From the NCBI RefSeq assembly GCF_003286085.1, contig NW_020825463.1, positions 104,503 through 168,502 of the forward strand: a DNA stretch of 64,000 nucleotides. The letters run 5' to 3'. Shown here one piece after another: positions 32,074 to 42,294 of the stretch (positions within the stretch are counted from its first letter, which is position 1; each line of letters opens with the position of its first letter). The stretch comes from Drosophila persimilis. Lineage: Eukaryota; Arthropoda; Insecta; Diptera; Drosophilidae. Below the pieces are notes generated by a model. That model did not search any database, had not been told where the DNA came from, and was given only the letters and a program-made list of their open reading frames with translations. The position numbers and the translations under genes are program-made.

Positions 32074-32807
32074 GGAAGAAAGGGGAGGGTGTAACGAACC
32101 TAAAAGGTTTCGATACAATCCGTCCCCCGACTTATAATGAGAGCATCGCACCACACCCCGCAACCAACGCCCCCTTCCGCAAGCAACCACCGATCAACAC
32201 GCGCCAACTCCATAACGATGACCAAAGACATCAGGTCACGCGAACTTTCCCCACTCCAGGCCAAGCCATCGGCCGAGTGCGGTCTTCCGGGTTCATCGAC
32301 GGAGGAAAGTCGACGCCGCGAAAATCTGCGACGATCACCAAGAACGGCAAAGTGCACCCCGACGCGGAAGTGCATTTGTCAAACCCGCAGACCCAGCAAT
32401 ACGGGCCTATAAAAAGACGGCGACGAGAACCAAAGAGCAACTTACGCGGAGACCCGGTCCGGAGTACAGACGCGGTACCCGGAACTCACAAGAAGACATC
32501 GGCGACAATTAAAATAAGTTCATTGAAACCGCTAGGAAGTACAATAAAGTGTCGAATTATCAAAGTAAAAACACCCGATTTCGTAAGATCGCTCCAATTA
32601 GTCGAGGCACCGACGCCACCCCGCCCCGAGTCCACGCAGCCGTTTCGTATGCACGACTAGCGACGCCCATTCTAGCCCGATCCGCCCCTCTACGATAGGC
32701 CGCCCACCGACGCCGCCCTCACGGTTCCATTCAATTTCTACAAATTTCTTGTGGATTGACCCCTGGACGGGACTGAGCTTACCTCAGCCTGAAATGGGTT
32801 CATCACA
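32074..32807 (+). repeat. Element A 3' LTR with polypurine tract, right arm
   Basis: A polypurine tract GAAGAAAGGGGAGGG ends at 32,089. The LTR runs from TGTAACGAACC at 32,090 to CATCACA at 32,807 (718 bp). A TATAAAAA box lies at 32,408-32,415 and AATAAA at 32,543-32,548, giving a plausible U3-R-U5 layout. The flanking base pairs pass straight into the LINE 3' end. Confidence 0.9.
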
Positions 32808-33334
32808 GTTTACATTTGAAAATTGCATTGTAAGTAATAAAATTATAAATTTAACAAATAGCTGTATTAATTATAATTTCTTTGCCCATTTAATTACAGC
32901 GGACGTATATATAGGTATGAACCTCTATCATCAGCTCACTGGATGGAATTGAATCTGTAGAAGTTGGCTTGAGCAGGTGTCAAAATAAAGGACCCGGTGA
33001 CTTCATCAGGCTGCTGCAGTCTCAGGGGAAGTATAAAGCCGCACCGTAAGTCAGTAAGTATTCGATTGTTACAAATTGCTTCGCCTATATGCTTCCAGAG
33101 GGCGTGTCTTTCGGTGTGCGCCTTTCCACCATTGGCACACTGGACGGCGGTGAAATTTCAGAAGGTGACCTGGGAGCGGTCTGAGTAAATGCCACGTGAC
33201 GTCATTAGGCTGCTGCAACTGCCATGGATCCAGCATTAGGCCAATGAGAAGAAGATTCACCAGTGGCTGTTGTAACTGTTGGACAGGCCTTCATTGGATG
33301 CTGGAAATACTGCGGTGCGGATTTGGCGAGCCAG

Positions 33335-36300
33335 TCAAAAGGCGATTAAAGGGTCGGAAATGTGCATTGCAGCCGGCTCGCTGCGCCCAGGATAGCTGGC
33401 CATCCAGATTGGCATTGATGATTTTTCGTCTTCTTTCAGGTTTTGGAGTAGCGATAGGCTGCTGCATGCTGCGGAGTGGATTCGGAGAATTTGCCAAAAA
33501 GTCATTCCGGATACGTCATTCCGGTCAATCCCGGCAGTAGGCGAGGCCCTTATAGAAGATGGCGTGGGACGCCGCTCGCTGCAGGAAGCCATAGGAATTA
33601 CAGCAGGATAGCAGGCCAACGGATGGACTGCTGGGCGCCAGATTTGCATTGAATGCACCAAGAGGCCGTCGGTAGCTGTGATATTTGCCTGTAAATAAAG
33701 GTAAGCAGAATTATTGCCATCCAGATTGGCATTGATGATATTTTGTCTTCTTTTAGGTATTGGAGTGGCCATAGCTTTTGGTTGTGCAGCTTCTACACAC
33801 ACAGATGAGGCTTCCTGGTGAGAATTTGTGCGGGCTCGGCTTTCTTCGGCGGCAAATGCTGCGTCCATCTCTTCGTCGAGCTCCTTCTCAAGTTGCTGCT
33901 GCAGGGACTTCATCTGCTCTTCGAGAAGCTGCTCTGGAGTAGGCGGAGCGAATTTGTGTGGTTCAAGCGGAGTCATTATGAGCCTTTGTATGTATTCGGG
34001 CTCAAAACGAATCTTCTGCGCCATTTCTAATCGATTCATTTCTCCTCTCCTGAGACATTGCGCCATACGATTAACCCAGATTATTGAGGGTCTCTCCTGC
34101 GGGATACCAAGGGCTATGCGACGCTCTTGTTCAAGGCGTTTCCGTTCGACAAGTGCTTCCTTGACTTGGGACTCCCGGAGTTGGCGCTGTTGTTCAATTT
34201 CAAACTGCTCGTGTCTGATTAAAGTTGGCAGCAGTAGTTGTTGTTGTGCTGCCTGCTGCAGGAGTTGTTGTTGGAGAGGCCGAAAGTGAGTTTCCAGCTG
34301 CTTTGTGTATCTTGGCCGGTCAAGCCTTTGAGGAATGAAGGGCTGCATGATGAGTCTGTTTGCTTCCAGATTTGGATGGCGAAATAGTGAAGCTGCTAGC
34401 CTGCCGCTGGCTTTATCAAAGGTTTCTTCTGCAGAGTCAATGTTGTGTGCATCTCGGATAACTTGATTTCTTGTGTACCTGCTAGCCTTTACGATTTTTC
34501 GTAGGAGTTGGTTCTGTGCGCTTTCTACCCTGCAAAATTGAGATTCGCATACCAATGCTCCCCATACAGGTAAGGCATATTGCCATATTGGGGCGATTAA
34601 TTGTTTATAAATAACCATTTTGCATCTTTTAGATAGCCGGCTCTGATGACCAATGATCCAGTTCAGTCTCATGGCTGCTGCTCTCACTCGAATTGCTAAC
34701 TGGGTGGTATGGGCATGTAGCACAAGTTTCCTGTCCATTATCAAGCCTAGATAGCGATGCCTTGGCTTACTTTTGATTGCTTCGTTGTATATTTTTGGCG
34801 ATAGCTCACCTATGCCATTTGCAATCGATCGCCTTGTGTAGAGGACATGGACCGTTTTGCTGGTATTAAGGCTGATGCACCATTTGGAAGCCCAAGCAGT
34901 GAAGTGTTCAAGATAACACTGATTTGTTCTAACCGCTGTACTGGCTTCTTTTTTAGCACATAGGATGATTGTGTCATCTGCGTAAGTAGAAAGCATCATG
35001 TTGTTGTATATATTCGACTCAATCCGGTAGCAGCATATCCGACGTGAAGACTGTGTAGAGTACAGGGCCGAGGACGCTACCCTGGGGCACTCCTGCGCAA
35101 ATCCTTCCAGGTCTCGTATTCCATTGTTTCCGTTTACAAAAAATGTTCTATCTGCTAAGTAACTTTTTAAAACGTTGTAATATGTAAACGGGAGTAGCTT
35201 CGCTAGCTTAAGTAGTAGACCATTATGCCAAACTCGGTCAAAGGCTTCGCTCACGTCAATAAATACGGCAGAACAAAATAACTGTTTCTCATATGCATCA
35301 AGAATATACTGTGTAACGCGTGCCAGTTGTTGCTCCGTGCTATGCTCTCTCCTGAATCCAAACTGATGAGAGGGAATGGCCTTCTCAAAGTCTTCGCATT
35401 CAAACATTCTTTTCATGAGCAAGGTTTCAAAGATTTTAGAGAAGCCAGCCAAAAGGCTAATCAGTCGATAAGAGCCAACTTCATTTGCATTTTTGCTCGG
35501 TTTTTTAATCATTGTAATAGCAGTACATTTCCATTGTTTGGGGAAATGGCCATGTCTCAAGATGCAATTGTAAATATTTGTCAAATGAATAATTACCTTT
35601 TGAGGTAACGCTTTAATGACTCTGTTGTTTATTTGGTCCATGCCAGGAGCCTTTTTGATTTGTAGAGATTTGATTTCCATCATAACTTCATTGGGGGAAA
35701 TAGGCCTGAACGGGAGTCTATTTACATCGTATTCCCGCCCAAATTGTTGCCTCTGAAGCCAGGCAGGTTTAGTTGTTAAGCGTTTGAGCTGCGCTATTTC
35801 CTTACACTCCATAACTACCCTATTTCTAAATTCGTCGGAGTTTATGAGTTTTGGTGTGAATCTTTCTTCTAAATGTGACACAAAAGCTTCAGCTTTCTCC
35901 TCGCTACTCTTTGTCCACCTATAGCCTTCTCTACTACCACTACTGCTGGGAATTTTCAATGGCCAGTTTGGTTCTGGCTGCCTCATTAAAGTGTTTGTTA
36001 AGCGCCATAGTTTTTGCATTCTGTAACGATCTTGAGCGTCTACTTTTTTAAAAAGGTTATTGATCTGGTTATTTTTAGCCTTACGAAGGGCCGTTTTTAG
36101 CCGATGATTTGCTGCGTTGTATAACCTTCGCGTCTCCAAGGTGGGTCTGCGCATATGCTCCCTTTTATGCTGCCATTTGAGCCTTAATAGTTTCTGTGTT
36201 TTCCTATCTAGTGTCAGTTGCCCTGTGCGTGGGTGAGAACGCGGATTTATTAGCGAAGTTGCAGCCGCCTCTGCATTGTAGATGTTTTGATTTACAATAT

Positions 36301-36577
36301 CGATCGCAGCCTCAATGTCTTCTCCTGAGTTTATTTCCATGTTGAGATTGATATGCTGCGATAGCAAATCTTGGAATTTTTTGTTATTTGCTTTGCTTGG
36401 TAGTAGTCGGCGATTTGTTACCGGGACTGTCGTTGAGCCACAGATGCCCAGGTTAATGAAGATAGGAAGATGGTCAGATTGCAGATCAACTGCTGAATAT
36501 GTGTGAATTCTGTCATAGTTTATGCCAGCATATAGTGCCAAATCAATAGCGGAGGGCCTTTTTCTTTGATCAAATGG
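33335..36577 (-). CDS. LINE copy 2 ORF2: reverse transcriptase with long C-terminal extension
   Basis: An uninterrupted frame of 1,068 codons from the TTG (Leu) at 36,541, extendable 12 codons upstream to the TAG at 36,578-36,580, which separates it from the endonuclease part in the same frame. It holds SAIDLALYAG, KAPGMDQINNRVIKALP, FIDVSEAFDRVWHNG (motif A) and YADD at 34,973-34,984 (motif C). The last third is an extension beyond the usual Jockey end: Gln-rich coiled coil near LQQQLEKELDEEMDAAFAAE, then a Ser/Pro-rich tail ending SDPLIAF. All catalytic residues I can see are present. The TAG and the 5' truncation make the element itself non-autonomous. Confidence 0.85.
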   Translation of the reverse strand, partial: PFDQRKRPSAIDLALYAGINYDRIHTYSAVDLQSDHLPIFINLGICGSTTVPVTNRRLLPSKANNKKFQDLLSQHINLNMEINSGEDIEAAIDIVNQNIYNAEAAATSLINPRSHPRTGQLTLDRKTQKLLRLKWQHKREHMRRPTLETRRLYNAANHRLKTALRKAKNNQINNLFKKVDAQDRYRMQKLWRLTNTLMRQPEPNWPLKIPSSSGSREGYRWTKSSEEKAEAFVSHLEERFTPKLINSDEFRNRVVMECKEIAQLKRLTTKPAWLQRQQFGREYDVNRLPFRPISPNEVMMEIKSLQIKKAPGMDQINNRVIKALPQKVIIHLTNIYNCILRHGHFPKQWKCTAITMIKKPSKNANEVGSYRLISLLAGFSKIFETLLMKRMFECEDFEKAIPSHQFGFRREHSTEQQLARVTQYILDAYEKQLFCSAVFIDVSEAFDRVWHNGLLLKLAKLLPFTYYNVLKSYLADRTFFVNGNNGIRDLEGFAQECPRVASSALYSTQSSRRICCYRIESNIYNNMMLSTYADDTIILCAKKEASTAVRTNQCYLEHFTAWASKWCISLNTSKTVHVLYTRRSIANGIGELSPKIYNEAIKSKPRHRYLGLIMDRKLVLHAHTTQLAIRVRAAAMRLNWIIGHQSRLSKRCKMVIYKQLIAPIWQYALPVWGALVCESQFCRVESAQNQLLRKIVKASRYTRNQVIRDAHNIDSAEETFDKASGRLAASLFRHPNLEANRLIMQPFIPQRLDRPRYTKQLETHFRPLQQQLLQQAAQQQLLLPTLIRHEQFEIEQQRQLRESQVKEALVERKRLEQERRIALGIPQERPSIIWVNRMAQCLRRGEMNRLEMAQKIRFEPEYIQRLIMTPLEPHKFAPPTPEQLLEEQMKSLQQQLEKELDEEMDAAFAAEESRARTNSHQEASSVCVEAAQPKAMATPIPKRRQNIINANLDGNNSAYLYLQANITATDGLLVHSMQIWRPAVHPLACYPAVIPMASCSERRPTPSSIRASPTAGIDRNDVSGMTFWQILRIHSAACSSLSLLQNLKEDEKSSMPIWMASYPGRSEPAAMHISDPLIAF

Positions 36578-37300
36578 CTAGTGTGTGTCTCCCCCAGTGG
36601 CCAACACATTTAAGCAGATGTTTGCATGGATCGCGTTCATTAAAACTCTGCCTCTTTTACAGGATCGCACATTGCACCACCATGGGTGCTTAGCGTTCCA
36701 GTCCCCGCAAACTATAAATTTGGAGCCATAACAGAGTTCGCTCATGTACTTGAATAACTTTTTGAAGTGCTGCTCCGTCCAGGTGATAGTTGGCGGGCAA
36801 TATATTGGCGCTAGAGCAATGACCTCATTATTGTTAGTGGTTAATGCGATGGGAGCACACTGCAAGAAATTGTCTGTAATTGGTTCAAGTGCAATGTGCT
36901 TGAGACCAATTTTGACATAAATGGCTACTCCACCTTTCCTTCTGGAGGAAGGGTGTGAGGCAGTATACAGTATGTAGTCATTTATGGTTAGATTGTCTGT
37001 TATTGTGGTAGTAGGGTCATTTGAGGTTATGCGTGTTTCAATAACCATCATTATGCCCACGTTATTACGCTGCATAAATAGTTCTAACTCCAAAATTTTG
37101 TTTTTTAGACCACAGGCGTTCCAATAAACGATTTTGAGAGAGCTGTTGTACTGGGCACCTGTAGTAGCAGTAGTGGTATGGGCTAAATTATTTGTATTTA
37201 CATTTGTGGTGGTAGTAGCTAGAGGATTGGCTGTATTGTTGGCCCTAGTAGTGTTTGTAGTATACGGTATTTCGGCGTAATTATTTATTTGCAATGTCAT
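36578..37300 (-). CDS. LINE copy 2 ORF2: endonuclease part
   Basis: ATG at 37,298-37,300 overlaps the end of the ORF1 continuation by 20 bases. The 240 codons contain IVYWNACGLKNK, VIETRITSND, PSSRRKGGVAIYVK, and VCGDWNAKHPWWCN, the motifs of the apurinic-like endonuclease of Jockey-clade LINEs. It ends at a TAG (36,578-36,580) after GGDTH. The frame continues beyond as PFDQRKRPSAIDLAL, so the stop is probably a CAG-to-TAG change in the ancestor of all copies. Confidence 0.8.
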   Translation of the reverse strand: MTLQINNYAEIPYTTNTTRANNTANPLATTTTNVNTNNLAHTTTATTGAQYNSSLKIVYWNACGLKNKILELELFMQRNNVGIMMVIETRITSNDPTTTITDNLTINDYILYTASHPSSRRKGGVAIYVKIGLKHIALEPITDNFLQCAPIALTTNNNEVIALAPIYCPPTITWTEQHFKKLFKYMSELCYGSKFIVCGDWNAKHPWWCNVRSCKRGRVLMNAIHANICLNVLATGGDTH

Positions 37301-37928
37301 TAGCGGTGGAAATAGTTTGTCCTTTATTTGAGATAATAAAAGTATGCAATAGATCTATAAGGGCATCCATTTTTTTGCCCATTTCACTTACAAGGAGAAG
37401 ATTTTGGTGCACCACCTGCATTAGCTGGTCATTCACATATGGGGCTCCAGGCTGCTGGTATCGCTGTGGTTGGGGGGCGTGCTTCTGTGACTCTCGCTGC
37501 TGTTGTTGATGCCCACGAGAGGAGGGGTGTGGCCTGCTGATGCTGTTGCCCTGAAGGTCATCGGATGGTTGATTTTTGTTGCTAAAAGGCTGGAGGTTTG
37601 GCGTCTTATTAGTGTACCGGCTGATGGTGGGCTGTTGGGAGTTGTTTTGTTGTTGCTGCAGGTTAGCCGGCGCAGGCTTTTGGGTCTTTCGCTGCTGCTG
37701 GTGATGCCCGCGAGGGGCCCTGTTGATGTTGCTTTCCTGCTGGCCAACAGACAGTTTATTGTTGTTGCTGAAAAGTTGACTAAAAAGCTGGCGATTTGGG
37801 GCCTTGTTAACGTTCTGCCTGTTGGTCGGCTGGGAGCTGTTGTTGTTGTGCTGCTGCTGCTGCGGGTTTTGGTGTGGTTTAGGTAGGTGGTGTTTTTGTT
37901 TTCGCTGCTGCCATCTCAAGATTTGTTA
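37281..37928 (-). pseudogene. LINE copy 2, glutamine-rich ORF1 continuation
   Basis: Open for ~212 codons without a nearby ATG, in the -1 frame relative to ORF1. It is Gln/Asn-rich and ends MGKKMDALIDLLHTFI and TISTANDIANK. This is the fuller version of the frame cut short in copy 1. It overlaps ORF2 by 20 bases. Confidence 0.7.
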
Positions 37929-38516
37929 ATTTCCCCGCTGTAAGCTGCATTGTGCCGAGTGGAGTTGTTGTTCTTCTGGTGCTGCCAGTTTATCCGCTTC
38001 TGTTTTCCAATAGCAATGTGCGCCCGGTAGGATTTGGGTGTTGCCTGGGCTTGCTTAAACGCCTTGCAGCCCCTATAGCTGGCAACATGTCCTTCCCCAC
38101 AATTGGCACATTTAGGATTTGAGATCTTAGCGTGCGCCGACGCTGTGGATGGTTGTGCCCCGGCACATTTTTGGCAAACAAAAGCTCGGCGACAGTAATT
38201 TTTACTGTGGCCAAAGCATTGGCAGCGGTGGCATTGAACAGGGTCAATGCGTCCCATTTGTCGTTCAACTGAAATTTCCTGGTTTCCCATAGTAGTCAGT
38301 GATAGGATTCTGTCATTGCCATTGTCTAAAGTTGGTTCCAATTCAACTTCAAACATGTTTAGCGGCTTACGCAGGCGCGTAATTACATTTACATAACGCA
38401 CTAAAAGACACATCTCACCAATTAATTTGCGTATCCAATCGCAAGGAGTAGAGTGATACAGATTTCTCAAGATGATACGGTAGCCACGTTCCTTGCGCAG
38501 CTGGTGTGTATGCATA
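37916..38516 (-). pseudogene. LINE copy 2 ORF1, 3' part with zinc knuckles
   Basis: The remaining ORF1 starts at the break (MHTHQLRKERGYRIIL). It has the PRE_C2HC-like module and the knuckles CHRCQCFGHSKNYC, CQKCAG and CANCGEGHVASYRGC, and ends GEINKS. The ATG-like ORF start upstream of the break belongs to the fused element B LTR and is not a real start. Confidence 0.8.
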
Positions 38517-39349
38517 GGGTTGGGGAGAGGGGAGCCCAGCTTAGCAGATGCCGCATGATCCACGACTCACATCAGCGTCGCCGGGTCACCAGGGCGAGGG
38601 TGTAGGAGAGGGAACCCAGCTTTGCGGATGCCGCGTGAATCCACGACTCACATCCAGTATCGCCGGGTCCCCAGGGGAGAAAGGTACGGGAAAAGGAAGC
38701 CCAGCTTGGTGGATGCCGCATGATCCACGACTCACATCTACTTCGCCGGGCCCCAGGGAATAGGGAAGAGAGGGGGAGGGGCTGAGAGACTCCTACGGGC
38801 GAAAGTTCTGAAACCGGTGGGTTGAGGTGGGTGTCTTTATTGTGAGGGGATAAACGGCAAAAATTTAATAGCTACAATGTGGATTTCGATACGCATTTAA
38901 CATTTTGGGAAACTTCTGCTCCTGAGCTTACACCCTGCCTACTCTGCTTTTCTTTTTGCAGCTTCGGCTGCCGGCCTCGGCTCGGGGGTGTCTGCATGGT
39001 TCGCCGTCGGCTCTCTCCCTCGGCTGCGTGGGCGTAAGACCGATCGACGGCTTCTCTGCCGCTTCGCTCTCTTCCCTGCTGGCTCTCTTTGTTGCGTCTT
39101 CTGCATAGTCGCATAGACGCATTCTACTACTAAGTAAAAAGGCCTCACCATTTGGGGTTCTCTTAGCCTATTTCTTACTTTTAATTTGGGGAAAATAAAG
39201 ATTCAGCGTTGTCTGTGTCATAATAGTACTAAAAAATGAAGTAATAATCTAAAAATGAAGTAATAATGAGATAATAAGCCCCCGGGGCTGTCCCTTCAGG
39301 GGATGCTGTTGTGGTCAGGTTTTCTTTTGTGGAGGCTTATGCCTCCACA
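38517..39349 (-). repeat. Element B LTR fragment at the start of the direct repeat
   Basis: On the minus strand it starts TGTGGAGGCATAAGCC at 39,349, passes AATAAA near 38,836 and keeps all three ~82-bp repeats before breaking at 38,517 against LINE ORF1. It is longer than its relatives at 26,824 and 29,751, so it was not simply copied from them in their present form. Confidence 0.85.
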
Positions 39350-40763
39350 GTCTTCTGGGCGATCCGAAAACTGCGATGCTATCTCGAAGGCTACCGATTC
39401 GACGTCATAACCGATCATCTCGCACTAAAGTGGCTGAATACCCTCGAGAGCCCTTACGGTATTGTAGCAAGATGGGCGCTCGAACTACAGCAATACCAAT
39501 ACGACGTGCATTATCGGGCCGGCAACCAGAACGTAGTCGCGGACACACTGTCAAGACAACCATTGGAGACCCTCTCCCGCAACGAGGAAGACAACCCAGC
39601 ATGCACCTGGCTACCGTGGAAACTATGCGTGCCTAAAAACGGCCGGACGAGAGTACTCCGCGAATGCCATGACGAACCAACGGCAGGACACCTTGGCGTC
39701 CGGAAAACCATCCTGAGGGAAACACAACGATACTACTGGCCAGGACTACACCGAGACGTGCGACGGTACGTGCAGGGCTGCGTAAGCTGTCAGAAGTTCA
39801 AAGCCGCGCAGCGCAAGGCCGTGGGCAGGATGCTCACACGTAAAGCCGAAGAACCCATCGCCACCCAGTGTGCCGACTTCGTCGGACCATTACCACGTTC
39901 GAAGCACGGGAACACCATCTTACTGGTATTCTTCGACACTTTCTCCAAGTGGGTGGAACTATTACCCCTCTAGAAAGCGACAACAGCAAACCTCGGACGA
40001 GCCATCAGAGAAATACTGTGTAGCTTCGGCGTGCCAAAACTATTCGTCTGCGACAACGGAACCCAGTTCACCAGCCGATCGTTTGGAACATTCATGCGAA
40101 GCGCAGGCGTGGAGCTGCAACACACAGCCCCGTATTGCCCCCAAGAAAACCCGACGGAGAGAGCCAACCGGACTGTGAAAACGATGATCGCCCAGTTCGT
40201 CCACGACCACCAGAATACATGGGACGAGCTCCTACCCGAGATGACATTGGCGATCAACTCCAGTGTCGCCGAGACGACCGGATTCAGCCCCGCCTTCCTC
40301 CTGCAAGGAAGGGAGCCCCGACTCCCCGGCGCCCTCTACGCCAGAGACGGCCGCCAGCAAAGCGACGAGGCTGAAAGAAGTATTCGCCATCGTCCGGAAT
40401 AACATCCAGAGAGCCAGTCAAGAGCAAGGGAGACATTACAACATCCGCCGGCGACTATTGCGCCCCGCCGTCGGATCGTTGGTACTACTACGCCAACAGC
40501 ACCTCTCAAACGCCGCCGAGGGCTTTGCGGCAAAGCTAGCCCCGAAGTTCGACGGCCCCTACCGGGTCAAGAGTCTTCCATCGCCAAACATCGCCAAATT
40601 ACAACACTGCGAAAGCCGGAAACACAAAACCGCAAATATCAACGACCTGAGAGAGTTCCACGATCACGAGGCCGAAGAACCCACTGACCTACTCGAGAAT
40701 ACTGACATCGACGAAGAAAGAAAACGAGACATCAACACGACGCCCCAACCACGGCACCGCTGA
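39350..40763 (+). pseudogene. Element A RNase H and integrase, copy R2
   Basis: Near-identical to 30,435-31,803. RNase H (DHLALKWLNTLESPYG) and the HHCC module (HDEPTAGHLGVRKT, CVSCQKFK) lie at 39,350-39,973, followed by the DDE core at 40,031-40,402 and the C-terminal module at 40,263-40,763. The zinc-to-core linker GRMLTRKAEEPIATQCADFV is present. Fossil with a few breaks. Confidence 0.85.
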
Positions 40764-41033
40764 GTCAGCAAAACCCGGGACACCCAGCCAAAAGACAGCA
40801 CCGGCAAAAAAAACGAGCCCGATGGCATTATACCGCCGAGAATGCAAGCGCAGCGAATCGCGCGACCACCAATTAATCGAACAGCGCTGACGCCAGCGAG
40901 AGAAGTAACGTAACGCTCACGACCGCGCGCCCCACAAACCCACTGACGAAGCGAAGATAACGCGGAAACCCCAACGCAGACCACAGAAGAAACCACAAGA
41001 GCCCGACCCACGAGTCCTCGTAACTCTTACCGG

Positions 41034-41767
41034 GGAAGAAAGGGGAGGGTGTAACGAACCTAAAAGGTTTCGATACAATCCGTCCCCCGACTTATAATGA
41101 GAGCATCGCACCACACCCCGCAACCAACGCCCCCTTCCGCAAGCAACCACCGATCAACACGCGCCAACTCCATAACGATGACCAAAGACATCAGGTCACG
41201 CGAACTTTCCCCACTCCAGGCCAAGCCATCGGCCGAGTGCGGTCTTCCGGGTTCATCGACGGAGGAAAGTCGACGCCGCGAAAATCTGCGACGATCACCA
41301 AGAACGGCAAAGTGCACCCCGACGCGGAAGTGCATTTGTCAAACCCGCAGACCCAGCAATACGGGCCTATAAAAAGACGGCGACGAGAACCAAAGAGCAA
41401 CTTACGCGGAGACCCGGTCCGGAGTACAGACGCGGTACCCGGAACTCACAAGAAGACATCGGCGACAATTAAAATAAGTTCATTGAAACCGCTAGGAAGT
41501 ACAATAAAGTGTCGAATTATCAAAGTAAAAACACCCGATTTCGTAAGATCGCTCCAATTAGTCGAGGCACCGACGCCACCCCGCCCCGAGTCCACGCAGC
41601 CGTTTCGTATGCACGACTAGCGACGCCCATTCTAGCCCGATCCGCCCCTCTACGATAGGCCGCCCACCGACGCCGCCCTCACGGTTCCATTCAATTTCTA
41701 CAAATTTCTTGTGGATTGACCCCTGGACGGGACTGAGCTTACCTCAGCCTGAAATGGGTTCATCACA
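41034..41767 (+). repeat. Element A 3' LTR with polypurine tract, copy R2
   Basis: Polypurine tract up to 41,049, LTR 41,050-41,767 (718 bp), TATAAAAA at 41,368-41,375, AATAAA at 41,503-41,508. Same junction to the LINE 3' end as in the other copies. Confidence 0.9.
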
Positions 41768-42294
41768 GTTTACATTTGAAAATTGCATTGTAAGTAATAA
41801 AATTATAAATTTAACAAATAGCTGTATTAATTATAATTTCTTTGCCCATTTAATTACAGCGGACGTATATATAGGTATGAACCTCTATCATCAGCTCACT
41901 GGATGGAATTGAATCTGTAGAAGTTGGCTTGAGCAGGTGTCAAAATAAAGGACCCGGTGACTTCATCAGGCTGCTGCAGTCTCAGGGGAAGTATAAAGCC
42001 GCACCGTAAGTCAGTAAGTATTCGATTGTTACAAATTGCTTCGCCTATATGCTTCCAGAGGGCGTGTCTTTCGGTGTGCGCCTTTCCACCATTGGCACAC
42101 TGGACGGCGGTGAAATTTCAGAAGGTGACCTGGGAGCGGTCTGAGTAAATGCCACGTGACGTCATTAGGCTGCTGCAACTGCCATGGATCCAGCATTAGG
42201 CCAATGAGAAGAAGATTCACCAGTGGCTGTTGTAACTGTTGGACAGGCCTTCATTGGATGCTGGAAATACTGCGGTGCGGATTTGGCGAGCCAG

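Larger units (their letters stand above)
29439..38516. repeat. Right arm of a large palindrome
   Basis: Reverse complement of 19,187-27,813, with small indels. Order: element A RT end (+), element B LTR (-), element A RNase H and integrase (+), element A LTR (+), LINE copy 2 (-). The outer edge at 38,516 is a break within LINE ORF1 that joins straight to another element B LTR. Confidence 0.9.
32808..38516 (-). mobile_element. Jockey-clade LINE, copy 2, 5'-truncated
   Basis: Same family as copy 1, opposite strand, from the 3' end at 32,808 to a break within ORF1 equal to copy 1 position ~19,187. It is the best preserved copy: ORF2 is one frame except for a single TAG, and the RT site is intact. 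It differs from copy 1 by scattered substitutions and by keeping the ~97 bases lost there. Copy 3 is closest to it (for example GGATCCATGGCAG near the 3' end, against GGATCAATGGCAG in copies 1 and 4). Confidence 0.9.
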
